Shown in pieces: positions 1 through 8,685 of a DNA stretch of 64,000 bases (its first letter is position 1; the number at the start of each line of letters is the position of its first letter). The DNA comes from JAPPLB01 sp965204095. Its GTDB lineage: Bacteria; Acidobacteriota; Terriglobia; Bryobacterales; UBA6623. The position numbers and the translations under genes were made by a program. The notes beneath the pieces are model-generated. The model was not told the DNA's origin, did no database searches, and was given only the letters and a program-made list of their open reading frames with translations. The stretch covers positions 1,488,001 through 1,552,000 of the forward strand of contig OZ241991.1 in NCBI GenBank assembly GCA_965204095.1, read 5' to 3'.

Positions 1-1
1 C

Positions 2-436
2 CACGGTGGGAAGGGCGGTAACGCCTGGGACGCGCACAAGGACGTCAAGAAGAATCACGGCGAACTGTGCCCCAAGGTGGACCAGCCGATCGCGGCCTTG
101 CTCAAGGACCTCAAGCAGCGCGGCATGCTGGATGAAACCATGGTCGTCTGGGTCACCGAGTTCGGCAGGACGCCGGCTGCCCAGGGCGGTACCGGCCGCG
201 ACCATCACCCGTTTGGCTTTTCCGTCTGGATGGCTGGCGGAGGCATCAAGGGCGGCATCGCCCACGGCGCTACCGACGAACTGGGATTTCACGCCGTCGA
301 AAACCGCCACTACGTCACCGACATCCACGCCACGGTCTTGCGGCAACTGGGCCTCGATCCTCGCCGGCTCGAAGTCCCAGGTCGCAAGCGGCTCGAAATC
401 GACTTCGGCAACCCCATCAGCGAAATCATCGCCTGA
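2..436 (+). CDS. DUF1501 protein, C-terminal part (cut by window edge)
   Basis: The reading frame is open from the first bases and ends at TGA 434-436, so only the last ~144 residues are present. DUF1501 proteins are secreted, Tat-exported proteins of the sulfatase/phosphatase-like fold whose function is unproven. Seen here are the family's late blocks: LLKDLKQRGMLDETMVVW, TEFGRTP, GRDHHPFGFSVW, the glycine-rich MAGGGIKGG and a closing IHATVLRQLGLD segment. The same blocks occur in the complete DUF1501 gene at 26212. By analogy with the two complete pairs in this window, a DUF1549/DUF1553 gene probably lies just upstream, outside the window. A GTG at 77 could be mistaken for a start, but the frame continues upstream with family-like sequence. 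Confidence 0.85.
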   Translation, partial: HGGKGGNAWDAHKDVKKNHGELCPKVDQPIAALLKDLKQRGMLDETMVVWVTEFGRTPAAQGGTGRDHHPFGFSVWMAGGGIKGGIAHGATDELGFHAVENRHYVTDIHATVLRQLGLDPRRLEVPGRKRLEIDFGNPISEIIA

Positions 437-637
437 GCCGGATGAGTTTCGCGGCGCCTCGGATTCGTTTCGGTGCGTGGGGCGCGATATCCCCATAAGA
501 AGAGATAAAGCAGCCCATTAGATCAAGACCGACACGAAGGCGGTCAACGCCGGCGCCTGGCGCTGCCGTAATGGAGAACGGTGGGTTTACTTCATTGCTT
601 GAAGGTTCCGCCGGCGTTGATGCCCAACGGGTAAGGT

Positions 638-2377
638 CTATGCATCGTCAGATGCATTCCGCTTCAGTTCGCTGCGCAGTTCCGCCGTCTCGCGCTCATC
701 GACGCGGAGAAGCTGTGAATCGATCGCGACGCCATACCGCTCCCTGGCGCGGGTCACGCTGATTTTGCGCTCTCGCACGTCGCCGAGCACAAGCATGGGG
801 TCACGTTCCCAGGGCGGGCCGTACCCGCCTCCGCCGCAGGTTTCCATGCGTAGCAAATCGCCCTGCGCTACGGTCACGGTCGTCTTCGAACCGATTTCTC
901 GTTCCACCCCGTTGGAAACCAGGGAGTATCTGGCCCGCAAGCCCTCTTCTCCGCCAAACAGTCCCCAGGGCGGAAACCGGGCGCGATCGGCCAGGATCGT
1001 GAAGAGCGGCTCGTGATCGACGAAGGTGTATTCGCGGCACAGCCCGAGCCCGCCGCGAAAGCGGCCCGGCCCTTCCGAGTCCTCCACCAGGCTGTAGCGC
1101 GGGATGCGCACCGGGTAGTTCCGTTCGGTCTCCTCGACGGGAGCGTTCTGGGTGTTCTGCGCATGGGTTTGCACGGCGTCGGGTCCGTCCGAGCTCCAGC
1201 GGGCGCCGTACCCCCCCGCCAGCGTCTCCAGGAAACAGTAGTATTCTCCGCTGCGTGGGTCGCGGCCTCCAAAGCCGGCGTGGCAGATCATCGCCTTGGT
1301 GCCCGCCGGCACCTTCTCCGGCAGAGCGTCGGAGAAAGCCTTGAAAAGAATGTCACAGAGGCGCGAGCACACTTCCCACCCGCCGACAATCGCGGTGGGC
1401 GGCCTCGGGTTGACCGCCAACCCCTTCGGCGCGACAACCTCGATCGGCTGATAAAAGCCCTCGTTGAGGGGAATGTCGGGGTCGATGAGACACTTCAGCA
1501 CATAGACGCATGCGGTGAACGTCTGTGTCAGGTTGCAGTTCATGGGAGCCGCTCGTTGTGCGTCGGTGCCGCTGAAGTCGAAGCGCACGCGATCTCCCAT
1601 GACGTCCACGCGAACCTTGAACCGCACCGGTTCGCCGCTGACGCCATCGTCGTCGAGGCAACCTTCGGCTTTGAAGGTGCCCGCCGGAAGCTTGCGGACT
1701 TCGGATCGGGTTCGCTGCTCGCTGTATTCGATGAGCTTGTCGATGTAGAACCTCAGCGTCGCGGTGCCGTAACGCTTGATCAGGTGTGTCAGGCGGCGGA
1801 TGCCGATGTCGTTGGCGGCGATCTGAGCGCGCAAGTCGCCGGCGACCTCCTTTTTGGCTCGCACGTTGGCGAGAAGCATCTTCAAGATGTCTGCGACGAC
1901 CTCGCCCCGCGACAGCAGCTTCACGACGGGCAGCACTACCCCTTCCTGATAAATCTCCCGAAAGGCGCCGACGCTGGCCGGCGCCCCGCCGCCGACATCG
2001 ACGTGGTGGCAGGTGTTGGCGACGTAACCGATCAACTCCTCTTCGAAGTAGAAGGGAGTGATCAGAAAGATGTCGTTGAGGTGGCTGGCCTGGCGGTGCG
2101 GGTCGTTGACCAGCAAGGCGTCGCCCGGCCCCAGGTTCTCCCGGCCGTACTCCGCCACGGCGCGCGGAACGAGGCGCCCGATCGTCACCAGGTGGGCGGG
2201 CTGGCAGAACGCCTGGGCCACCATGCGGCCCTGGGCGTCAACAAAGGCGCAGGAGTAGTCCAGCCGGGTCTTGATGTTGGTCGAGTAGGCCGTCCGTTGC
2301 AAAGAGACCGACATCTCCTCGGTCGCCTCGACCAGGGCGTTGCGAATTACTTCGAACAGGATCGTGTCGAACCGCAT
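638..2377 (-). CDS. hyuB: Hydantoinase B / oxoprolinase family protein (copy 1)
   Basis: 579 residues, full length for the HyuB subunit (about 520-600). HyuB normally works with HyuA in ATP-dependent opening of hydantoins or 5-oxoproline. Visible family blocks are the N-terminal EVIRNALVEATEEMSVSLQR, the LVNDPHRQASHLNDI motif, TCHHVDVGG, MNCNLTQTFTACVYVLKC, and the C-terminal GGGGYGPPWERDP segment. The start ATG lies 31 bases inside the 3' end of the upstream hyuB (2347-4107), so the two are probably translated from one message. The proteins are very alike over their whole length, which points to a tandem duplication. No hyuA gene lies in this cluster; the only HyuA in the window is 27 kb away. 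Substrate unknown. Confidence 0.9.
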   Translation of the reverse strand: MRFDTILFEVIRNALVEATEEMSVSLQRTAYSTNIKTRLDYSCAFVDAQGRMVAQAFCQPAHLVTIGRLVPRAVAEYGRENLGPGDALLVNDPHRQASHLNDIFLITPFYFEEELIGYVANTCHHVDVGGGAPASVGAFREIYQEGVVLPVVKLLSRGEVVADILKMLLANVRAKKEVAGDLRAQIAANDIGIRRLTHLIKRYGTATLRFYIDKLIEYSEQRTRSEVRKLPAGTFKAEGCLDDDGVSGEPVRFKVRVDVMGDRVRFDFSGTDAQRAAPMNCNLTQTFTACVYVLKCLIDPDIPLNEGFYQPIEVVAPKGLAVNPRPPTAIVGGWEVCSRLCDILFKAFSDALPEKVPAGTKAMICHAGFGGRDPRSGEYYCFLETLAGGYGARWSSDGPDAVQTHAQNTQNAPVEETERNYPVRIPRYSLVEDSEGPGRFRGGLGLCREYTFVDHEPLFTILADRARFPPWGLFGGEEGLRARYSLVSNGVEREIGSKTTVTVAQGDLLRMETCGGGGYGPPWERDPMLVLGDVRERKISVTRARERYGVAIDSQLLRVDERETAELRSELKRNASDDA

Positions 2378-4107
2378 CGGCGTTGGCTCCGTAAGTGTTC
2401 TGTTTCGTTGGGGTCAATGGCTCCGAGAGCGGGGTCGACGGCTACCGCGTAGTCGTCTCTGGCGCGTGCAACGCTCACCTTGCGTTGTTGTACGTCCCGC
2501 AGCACAAGCTCGGGATCCCGTTCCCACGGCGGACCGTATCCGCCGCCGCCGCAGGTCTCCATGCGAACCACGCTTCCCTCCGGCACCGTCACCGTCGCTT
2601 TCGAACCCAGATCTGTTTCCGAGCCGTTCGTGAGCAGCGCATAGCTCGCCCGCCGGCCGTCTTGACCTTGAAAAAGTCCCCACGGTGGAAATCGCGTGCG
2701 GTCGGCCAGGATCGTGAATAGCGGCTCGTGACCGACGAACTCGTATTCCCGGCGCAGCCCCAGCCCGCCGCGAAAACGGCCCGCACCTTCGGAGTCCGCC
2801 AGCAGGCTGTATTGATTGATGCGCACTGGATAGTTGCGCTCCGTCTCTTCCACGGGCGCATTCTGGGTGTTCTGGACGTGGGTCTGCACGGCGTCGGGTC
2901 CGTCCGAACCATGGCGGCCGCCGTAGCCGCCGGCCATGGTCTCATAAAAGCAGTAGTACTCGCCGCTGCGCGGGTCGCGCCCTCCGAAGCCGATCTGGCA
3001 AATCATACCCTTCGTGCCGGCCGGAACCCTCTCCGGCAGGGGTGTGGAGAGGGCCTTGAAGAGCACCTCGCACAAGCGGGCGTTCACCTCCCAACCTCCC
3101 ACGATGGCCGTAGGCGGATGCGGATTCACCGCCGATCCGGCGGGAGCGATCACCTGGATCGGGCGATAGAAGCCTTCATTCAAAGGGATGTCAGGGTCCG
3201 CAAGGCACTTCAGCACGTACACGCAGGCCGTGAACGTCTGCGTCAGGTTGCAGTTCATCGGGGCCGGTCTCTGCGGGTCCGTTCCCGTGAAGTCAAACGT
3301 GACGTCATCAGCCGCAACCGTGACGCGCGCCTGCAAGTGCACGGGCCGGTTGGTGACGCCATCGTTGTCCAGCAAGCCGTCCGCCTCCCAAGTTCCCTGC
3401 GGCAGCTTGCGGACCACGTCGCGGGTTCGCTGCTCGGTGTACTCGATCAGCCTGTCGATGTGCAGTCTGACGGTGTCGATGCCGTGACGGTCGATCAAGT
3501 GGGTCAGGCGGCGAATACCGATCCTGTTCGCGGCGACCTGCGCGCGCAAGTCTCCCGCGACCTCCTTGCCGGCCCGCACATTCGCCAGAAACATCTTCAG
3601 TACATCGGGCACGATCTCCCCACGATCGAGAAGCTTCACGACCGGAAGAATAAACCCTTCCTGGTAGATTTCCCGGAAGACGCCGATGCTGGCCGGCGCC
3701 CCGCCCCCGACATCCACGTGATGGCAGGTGTTGGCGACGTAACCGACCAGTTCCGACCCGTAGAAAAAAGGTGAGATCAGGAAAACGTCATTGAGATGAC
3801 TCGCCTGGCGGTGCGGGTCGTTGACCAACAGGCCGTCTCCCGGACATAGGTTCTCCGGGCCGTACTCCGTCACGGCGCGCGGAACGAGGCGCCCGATCGT
3901 CACCAGGTGGGAAGGCTGACAGAACGCCTGCGCCACCATGCGGCCTTGGGCATCGACGAACGCACAGGAGTAATCAAGTCGTGTCTTGATGTTGGTCGAG
4001 TAGGCCGTCCTCTGCAGCGAGACCGACATCTCTTCGGTTGCCTCGACCAAAGCGTTCCGGATGACCTCGAAGAGGATCGGGTCAACGTCGGTCTCACTAG
4101 CCTGCAT
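2347..4107 (-). CDS. hyuB: Hydantoinase B / oxoprolinase family protein (copy 2)
   Basis: 586 residues, close paralogue of the neighbour at 638-2377, with the same blocks (EVIRNALVEATEEMSVS, LVNDPHRQASHLNDV, MNCNLTQTFTACVYV, GGGGYGPPWERDPELV). The only usable start is ATG 4105-4107, which lies inside the F1 repeat at 4098-4280: the first residues MQA are encoded by the repeat end, and the GGTGAG just before the ATG is also repeat sequence. Alignment with copy 1 places the conserved domain about six residues after this start. Insertion of the repeat has therefore either replaced the native start or taken over initiation. The 3' end overlaps the next hyuB by 31 bases. HyuB role is known for the family; the actual substrate is not inferable. 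Confidence 0.88.
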   Translation of the reverse strand: MQASETDVDPILFEVIRNALVEATEEMSVSLQRTAYSTNIKTRLDYSCAFVDAQGRMVAQAFCQPSHLVTIGRLVPRAVTEYGPENLCPGDGLLVNDPHRQASHLNDVFLISPFFYGSELVGYVANTCHHVDVGGGAPASIGVFREIYQEGFILPVVKLLDRGEIVPDVLKMFLANVRAGKEVAGDLRAQVAANRIGIRRLTHLIDRHGIDTVRLHIDRLIEYTEQRTRDVVRKLPQGTWEADGLLDNDGVTNRPVHLQARVTVAADDVTFDFTGTDPQRPAPMNCNLTQTFTACVYVLKCLADPDIPLNEGFYRPIQVIAPAGSAVNPHPPTAIVGGWEVNARLCEVLFKALSTPLPERVPAGTKGMICQIGFGGRDPRSGEYYCFYETMAGGYGGRHGSDGPDAVQTHVQNTQNAPVEETERNYPVRINQYSLLADSEGAGRFRGGLGLRREYEFVGHEPLFTILADRTRFPPWGLFQGQDGRRASYALLTNGSETDLGSKATVTVPEGSVVRMETCGGGGYGPPWERDPELVLRDVQQRKVSVARARDDYAVAVDPALGAIDPNETEHLRSQRRCGSTRSCSK

Positions 4108-4280
4108 TTCTCACCACGTGGCGAGGCGAAGTGCGTGAGAGGGCCGTCAGGACGAGGCGCGAGCCGCTTGGCGCGCGCAGGCGTACTTGAACAGTACGTT
4201 GAGCACGGCAAGCAAGCGCAACGAAGTCCTGGCGGTCGTATCGCGTGCTGCGGCCGTCGGGTGGTGAGACATGCAGGCTA
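4098..4280 (+). repeat. F1 repeat, copy 1 (reference description)
   Basis: About 180 bp element flanked by TA on both sides (4098-4099 and 4279-4280). The ends are inverted repeats, GCCTGCATTTCTCACCAC at left against GTGGTGAGACATGCAGGC at right. Inside lie nested inverted repeats: CGAAGTGCGTG with a CGTGCTGCGG-type partner (CGCGTGCTTCG in other copies), then CCGTCAGGAC with GTCCTGGCGG, then an apical hairpin CGTAC-TTGAACA-GTACG. Conserved single-stranded parts are GAGGCGCGAG before and GCAAGCGCAACGAA after the hairpin. The copy separates the hyuB start (4107) from the MFS stop. The MFS stop TAG (4278-4280) is formed at its right end and the hyuB ATG at its left end. Confidence 0.93.
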
Positions 4281-5570
4281 GGCATGGTCGCCCTCGACAG
4301 GTTGTAAATCCGTTGGATCGCCATTGCCGGCGGCGGGTTCGGACAACCACAGCCACATGCCGATCAGCCCCAGCGGTTCAAGTAACGCCCACAAAGTGAA
4401 GACGGCCGCATACGAACCGGCAGCGCTCCAGTAGCCCACCATTGTGTTGAACAGCATGCCTCCGACGGCCCCCGCCGATCCCGCCAGGCCGTGCACTGTC
4501 GCGACGATGTTGCGCGGAAAGGCGTCGCCGGGCAAGGTGTGCAGGTTTCCCGCCCATACACCCACCCCGAACGTCGACACACTCAGCGCCGCGAGAATGC
4601 CAATGGTGCTGGTGACCCCGTTGAACAGCGCTCCGGTTGCCACCAGGAGCGCCGCCAGCGTCATGGTCACCTTTCTCGAAAACACGATGGGATTGTCTCG
4701 GCGGATCAGACGATTGGACGCGATCCCTCCGAAGAGCGGCCCGAGGATGTTGAAGAAAAACGGAATCCAGGCGAGCCGGCCCATCTTGTTTAGACTGAAT
4801 CCCTTGTGGCTGGTTAGATAATCCGGCATCCAGAACAGCGGAAAGTAGCCGGAAAAGTCTCCGAAGAAGCGAGCCAGCACGTAGGCCAGCACGCGGCGGT
4901 CCCGCAGCAGCCCGAGTTGGGCGAAGCTGAGGCCGGCGCCGCGGTCTTTCGCGGCGGGGTGCAACGCCGGTCGCCGTGTCACCATAAGCCATAACGGCAA
5001 CCACAGAAAGCCGGTGCAACTCGGAATCAGGAATGCCATCCGCCAGCCGAAGCGGTTGCGCAGATAGACCACCAGCGGCGGCGACACCATCGTGGCGATG
5101 CTGGCCCCGGTGCTGAAGATGCCGGTCGCAATGGCCCGCTGGAGGGCGTCAAAACGTTCCGACACCGTCTTGACCGCTCCGGTCCAACCCCCGGGTTGGG
5201 TCACTCCCAAAAGAAAGCGGACAAGAGCCAGTTCAAGGAAACCTCGCACGGCGGCGTGCAAGGCGCTCGCCAGCGACCAAAGAGCCACGAACAGCGTCAA
5301 TCCCTTGCGGGATCCGATTCGATCGATGATCATCCCCGAGCCAAAGTACATCACCGCGTACGACAGCAGGAAAGCGTTCACCGCCCAGGCGTAATCGGTT
5401 TGGCTCAAACCAATCTCGTCCCGCATGATCGGCGCCAGCACGGAAAGCACTTGGCGGTCCAGGTAGTTCAGGAACACCATGGCGAACAGCAGGGACGCCA
5501 CCAGCCACTGCGTGTAGCTGAAACCCTGCGCCCTGGCTGCGGGCTGCGGCTGCGTTGGCTCGGTGGTCAC
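4278..5570 (-). CDS. MFS transporter, anion:cation symporter-like
   Basis: 430 residues with about twelve hydrophobic segments. The first loop region NYLDRQVLSVLAPIMRDEIG and the FGSGMIIDRIGSRKG motif between TM2 and TM3 are typical of the ACS branch of the major facilitator superfamily (hexuronate, glucarate and similar organic anions). It starts at GTG 5568-5570, which overlaps the stop of the upstream ceramidase-like gene as GTGA, so translational coupling is likely. The stop TAG (4278-4280) is formed from the end of an F1 repeat, so the protein may have lost or gained a few C-terminal residues when the repeat inserted. Substrate is not predictable; an anionic product of the coupled hydrolase is a reasonable guess. 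Confidence 0.88.
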   Translation of the reverse strand: MTTEPTQPQPAARAQGFSYTQWLVASLLFAMVFLNYLDRQVLSVLAPIMRDEIGLSQTDYAWAVNAFLLSYAVMYFGSGMIIDRIGSRKGLTLFVALWSLASALHAAVRGFLELALVRFLLGVTQPGGWTGAVKTVSERFDALQRAIATGIFSTGASIATMVSPPLVVYLRNRFGWRMAFLIPSCTGFLWLPLWLMVTRRPALHPAAKDRGAGLSFAQLGLLRDRRVLAYVLARFFGDFSGYFPLFWMPDYLTSHKGFSLNKMGRLAWIPFFFNILGPLFGGIASNRLIRRDNPIVFSRKVTMTLAALLVATGALFNGVTSTIGILAALSVSTFGVGVWAGNLHTLPGDAFPRNIVATVHGLAGSAGAVGGMLFNTMVGYWSAAGSYAAVFTLWALLEPLGLIGMWLWLSEPAAGNGDPTDLQPVEGDHA

Positions 5571-6961
5571 AGACTTTCCAGCAGGCGGATGAGGTGGCCG
5601 GTGACGATCTTTTCCGCTTCCGGGGTGTACGGTGAGTTGTCGACTTCCATGGGAGGCGGGTCACAGGCGAAGATGTCGGCGGTGGGGATGTACATCATGT
5701 CGCCGCCGAGATAACCGGCCACCAGTGTCTTGTTCGGGAAAGGCGATTTCTTCTTGACCGCAACGCCGATTTCACAGTAGGGCTCGCCGGCGACGGCGAC
5801 CAGGGCGGCGGCGCCCATGGAGAGCGCTTGCGTCTCGACTCCCAGACTCTGCTTCGAGCGGTAGCGCTCCATGCGGTCCGCCCGAAGCGCGAGGCGCGTC
5901 ACCTGCTGCAGCGCGACGGCGATATCGGCGGCTGCTCCGTTGCCGCCTTGCAACTCCGAAAGTCGGGCGTTCCACTCGGTCAACTGCTCCGGTGCGCTTT
6001 CGTAGACATCGGCAAGCGGCGAACGCACCGGCAAGTCCACGTACGCGCTGGCAAGTTTCAGACGCGGTGGTGGAGCGTCGATCGGCACGTCCTCGTACCG
6101 TGCGAGCTGAGCACCCGAGGCGGTGACATCCTTCAGACGCCTCTCGACGGGGCGGGTGTCCAGCGTGAGAAAGATACGAGCCGCCTCGAGCCCCAGGCGT
6201 GTGCCCAGCCGCCGGGCCACGGCGGCGTCATCGACAAAGGTCTCCACCGGTCCCATGTTTCCGGCAGCGCCCTGCAGGAACAAACAGGGCGCCCCCGTTA
6301 GCTGCTCGACGATCTGCCGGGTGCTGCCGGGATAATCCGGGCTGACCAGCGTGTTGCCCGGACCGAGCACCGTTGGATGGCAGGCATAGTTGACAATCGA
6401 CCCCACCGGCTCGCCGTCAAGGCTGTCAAAACGGATGACGCCGACGTCGCGATCACGGAAACCGTCCGGATTGCAGCCCGTGACGATGCGCCCGTCCGGC
6501 AGGAGCAGGTCGCGGTTGACACCGATGTCGGAGTGCCCGCGGCCCGCCTCGACACGGACAGGCTGTTGCGACTGGACGGCCTGCACCGCTGCGCCCGCCG
6601 CCAGATCAGGAATCAGCCGCGCATAGTTGTTGACTTGGTCTTCACCTTCTCCCCGGTAGGTTTCCAGGATCACAGGTCCGGCGTGGGTGTGGCTGCAGAA
6701 CGGCAGAACTCGATCGGGCGCAATACCGGTGCTCTCGTGAACCGCTTGTCGGAGCGCGGCAGCCTGCGTATCGGAGAGGAAACACAGGTCCAGGTCGATG
6801 ATCGCGACCGACAGGGGACCGTCACTGAGGACGAGCGCGGTGGCCCGCAGATCCATGTCGAGACCGGAGGCGCGAACGTGCTTCTGGGCCATCCAGGTCC
6901 CGGAGGGGATATGCGAGGGGGGATTGATCAGCGTGCGCCCGAAGCCTGCCTGCAGTGCCAT
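5567..6961 (-). CDS. Neutral ceramidase N-terminal-domain-like hydrolase
   Basis: 464 residues from the chosen ATG at 6961, which has AGGGG four bases upstream; the frame also runs further upstream without family-like sequence. It matches the N-terminal domain of neutral/alkaline non-lysosomal ceramidases: GFGRTLINPP near the start, SHTHAGP (metal ligands), YACHPTVLGP and SPDYPGSTRQIVEQ. The block where true ceramidases carry the catalytic serine (GDVSP type) reads GAAGNMGP, and the C-terminal domain of true ceramidases (over 640 residues) is missing, so ceramide is probably not the substrate. It overlaps the downstream MFS gene by four bases. A zinc hydrolase acting on an amide, linked to an uptake carrier, is the best inference. 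Confidence 0.82.
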   Translation of the reverse strand: MALQAGFGRTLINPPSHIPSGTWMAQKHVRASGLDMDLRATALVLSDGPLSVAIIDLDLCFLSDTQAAALRQAVHESTGIAPDRVLPFCSHTHAGPVILETYRGEGEDQVNNYARLIPDLAAGAAVQAVQSQQPVRVEAGRGHSDIGVNRDLLLPDGRIVTGCNPDGFRDRDVGVIRFDSLDGEPVGSIVNYACHPTVLGPGNTLVSPDYPGSTRQIVEQLTGAPCLFLQGAAGNMGPVETFVDDAAVARRLGTRLGLEAARIFLTLDTRPVERRLKDVTASGAQLARYEDVPIDAPPPRLKLASAYVDLPVRSPLADVYESAPEQLTEWNARLSELQGGNGAAADIAVALQQVTRLALRADRMERYRSKQSLGVETQALSMGAAALVAVAGEPYCEIGVAVKKKSPFPNKTLVAGYLGGDMMYIPTADIFACDPPPMEVDNSPYTPEAEKIVTGHLIRLLESL

Positions 6962-6992
6962 GTTCCCCTGTTCCGGCTCGTTATCAGCGGGC

Positions 6993-7021
6993 AGTGTACA
7001 ATGTCTCGTGCGCTGCGGCAA
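6993..7021 (-). promoter_or_regulatory. Candidate sigma70 promoter for the 6961-638 run
   Basis: Read on the minus strand: TTGCCG (7016-7021), a 17-base spacer and TACACT (6993-6998), about 25-30 bases upstream of the ceramidase-like start. Judged by eye only. Confidence 0.4.
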
Positions 7022-7248
7022 CCGGCGCGGGCGGAGCGAGGCGATCTGGAGGATGCAATTCCCCGTGGCGGTCGGCGCTGCGGACGCCTTCTGCCACCAC
7101 TGCATGCACTCGGCGCCGGGGCGTGATTCTATTCGGGTCGAGCGCGGCGGAACTGTTCCGACGCTTTGCGAGGCTGGGCTATCGGCCCGACTTCACCCCT
7201 CCCGAGCCGGCGGCCTCGTCCGGGCGGCCGGCGGAAAGGAAGTGAGCA

Positions 7249-8418
7249 ATGGACAAGACTGCGGACGCCGTCGTGATCGGCGGCGGCATCATGGGAGCGG
7301 CCACGGCCCATTTTCTGGCGAAGCAGCAATTCGGCAAGGTGCTGCTGCTGGAGAAGAGCAAGCTGGCGGCGGTGAGCACGGGCCACTCGGCGGCGATCGT
7401 GCGGACGTTCTACTCGAACCCGCTGACCTTGCGGCTGGCGTTGCGGGCGCGGGAGATGTTCGAGAACGCCGAGCAGGAGTTGGGGGGCGACTGCGAGTTC
7501 CGGCGCACCGGCTATTGCTGCATCTTTGCGGAGAAGGCGGCTGCGACGGGCGAGCAGTTGCTGGCGATCGAGCGGCCGGCGGGGGTGCTGGCGGAGCGGG
7601 TCACGCGCGCCCAGGTGCAGGAGCTGGCGCCGCTGCTCAACGTCGACGACGTGCTGTTCGGGATCTACGAGCCGCTTTCCGGATACGTCAATCCGGTCAA
7701 GACGACGGCGAACCTGGTGGGCCGCGCGAAGGACTGGGGCCTGCGGGCCTATGAAGGCGTCCGGGCGACGCGCATCGGTTTGGAGGGAGAGCGGGTGACG
7801 GCGGTGGAGACCGATCAGGGGACGATCGCAACCGGGGTGGCGGTCAACGCCGCGGGCGGCTGGGGGCGCGCGCTGGGGCTGACGGTGGGGTTGAACTACT
7901 CATTGCGCTGGAGCCGCGAGACCGATCTTGTCCTGCGGCGGCCACCGGGCTGCGGCAGCTTCCCGGTGATCGCCGATCCCAACCGGCAGGTCTACCTGCG
8001 GCCGCACGGCGACGACCAGGTGCTGGCCGGGCTGGGGCCGCCCAAGGAGATCGAGCCGCTCGACATCGACGACTACGATCCGATGATCGACGACGCCCAG
8101 CGGAGCCGCATCGAGAAGGGGGTGTTCGAGAGGATGCCAGCGCTGCGGGAACAGGAATATGTGAAAGGCTGGGCCTCGATGTATACCGTGACGGATGACT
8201 GGCATCCGCTGATCGGCCCCGAGCCGGGCCTGGAGGGCTACTATGCGGCGTTCGGGGGCAGCGGGCACGGCTTCAAGCTGGGGCCGCCGATCGCGGAGTC
8301 GCTGAGCAGGATGATCGCCGGGCAAGAACCGGAGATCGATATCCACGCCTTCCGGCCCCATCGCTTCATCGAGGGGGAACTGTTTACCTCCGCCTGGGGC
8401 AGCGGCAACCGCGCCTAG
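7249..8418 (+). CDS. FAD-dependent amine oxidoreductase (DAO family)
   Basis: 389 residues. The N-terminal VVIGGGIMGAATAHFLA is the FAD-binding GxGxxG fold, and the HSAAIVRTFYSNP block and C-terminal GLEGYYAAFGGSGHGFKLGP are typical of the sarcosine oxidase beta / glycine oxidase / D-amino-acid dehydrogenase group. Such enzymes oxidise secondary or primary amines such as sarcosine, dimethylglycine or D-amino acids. The start ATG follows GGAAAGGAAG at a good distance. The stop TAG (8416-8418) is formed by the outer TA of an F1 repeat. Divergent from the ceramidase-like gene, and 268 bases upstream of a sodium:solute symporter that could import its substrate. Exact substrate unknown. Confidence 0.9.
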   Translation: MDKTADAVVIGGGIMGAATAHFLAKQQFGKVLLLEKSKLAAVSTGHSAAIVRTFYSNPLTLRLALRAREMFENAEQELGGDCEFRRTGYCCIFAEKAAATGEQLLAIERPAGVLAERVTRAQVQELAPLLNVDDVLFGIYEPLSGYVNPVKTTANLVGRAKDWGLRAYEGVRATRIGLEGERVTAVETDQGTIATGVAVNAAGGWGRALGLTVGLNYSLRWSRETDLVLRRPPGCGSFPVIADPNRQVYLRPHGDDQVLAGLGPPKEIEPLDIDDYDPMIDDAQRSRIEKGVFERMPALREQEYVKGWASMYTVTDDWHPLIGPEPGLEGYYAAFGGSGHGFKLGPPIAESLSRMIAGQEPEIDIHAFRPHRFIEGELFTSAWGSGNRA

Positions 8419-8597
8419 CCTGCATGTCTTACCACGTGGAGAGGCGAAGTGCGTGAGAGGGCCGTCAGGACGAGGCGCGAGCCGCTTGGCGCGCGCAGGC
8501 GTACTTGACGGTACGTCGAGCACGGCAAGCAAACGCAACGAAGTCCTGACGGTCGTATCGCGTGCTTCGACCGTCGGGTGGTGAGACATGCAGGCGA
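8416..8597 (+). repeat. F1 repeat, copy 2
   Basis: Flanked by TA at left, GA at right. The ends carry paired changes: left CATGTCTTACC against right GGTGAGACATG, where most copies have CATTTCTCACC / GGTGAGAAATG. The inner stem is a perfect CCGTCAG/CTGACGG here, where other copies have a G-T pair. Apical hairpin CGTAC-TTGACG-GTACG. Confidence 0.93.
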
Positions 8598-8685
8598 GCC
8601 GCACACCTCCGCCCAATTCACACTTTGCGATGGCCGCTCTTGCTGTAAGCGGACTTCCGGTGTTTTCGGGCGTACCGAACAGGTG

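Noticed and set aside
5567..6961. Naming this gene (or 20941) a true ceramidase
   Set aside because: The catalytic serine block and the C-terminal domain are missing.
8415..8616. Minus-strand frames through each F1 copy that encode similar peptides (…RLAPRPDGPLTHFASPRG…)
   Set aside because: Frames are open because the repeat is GC-rich and its sequence is conserved; their lengths, starts and stops differ between copies, and no ribosome site is shared.
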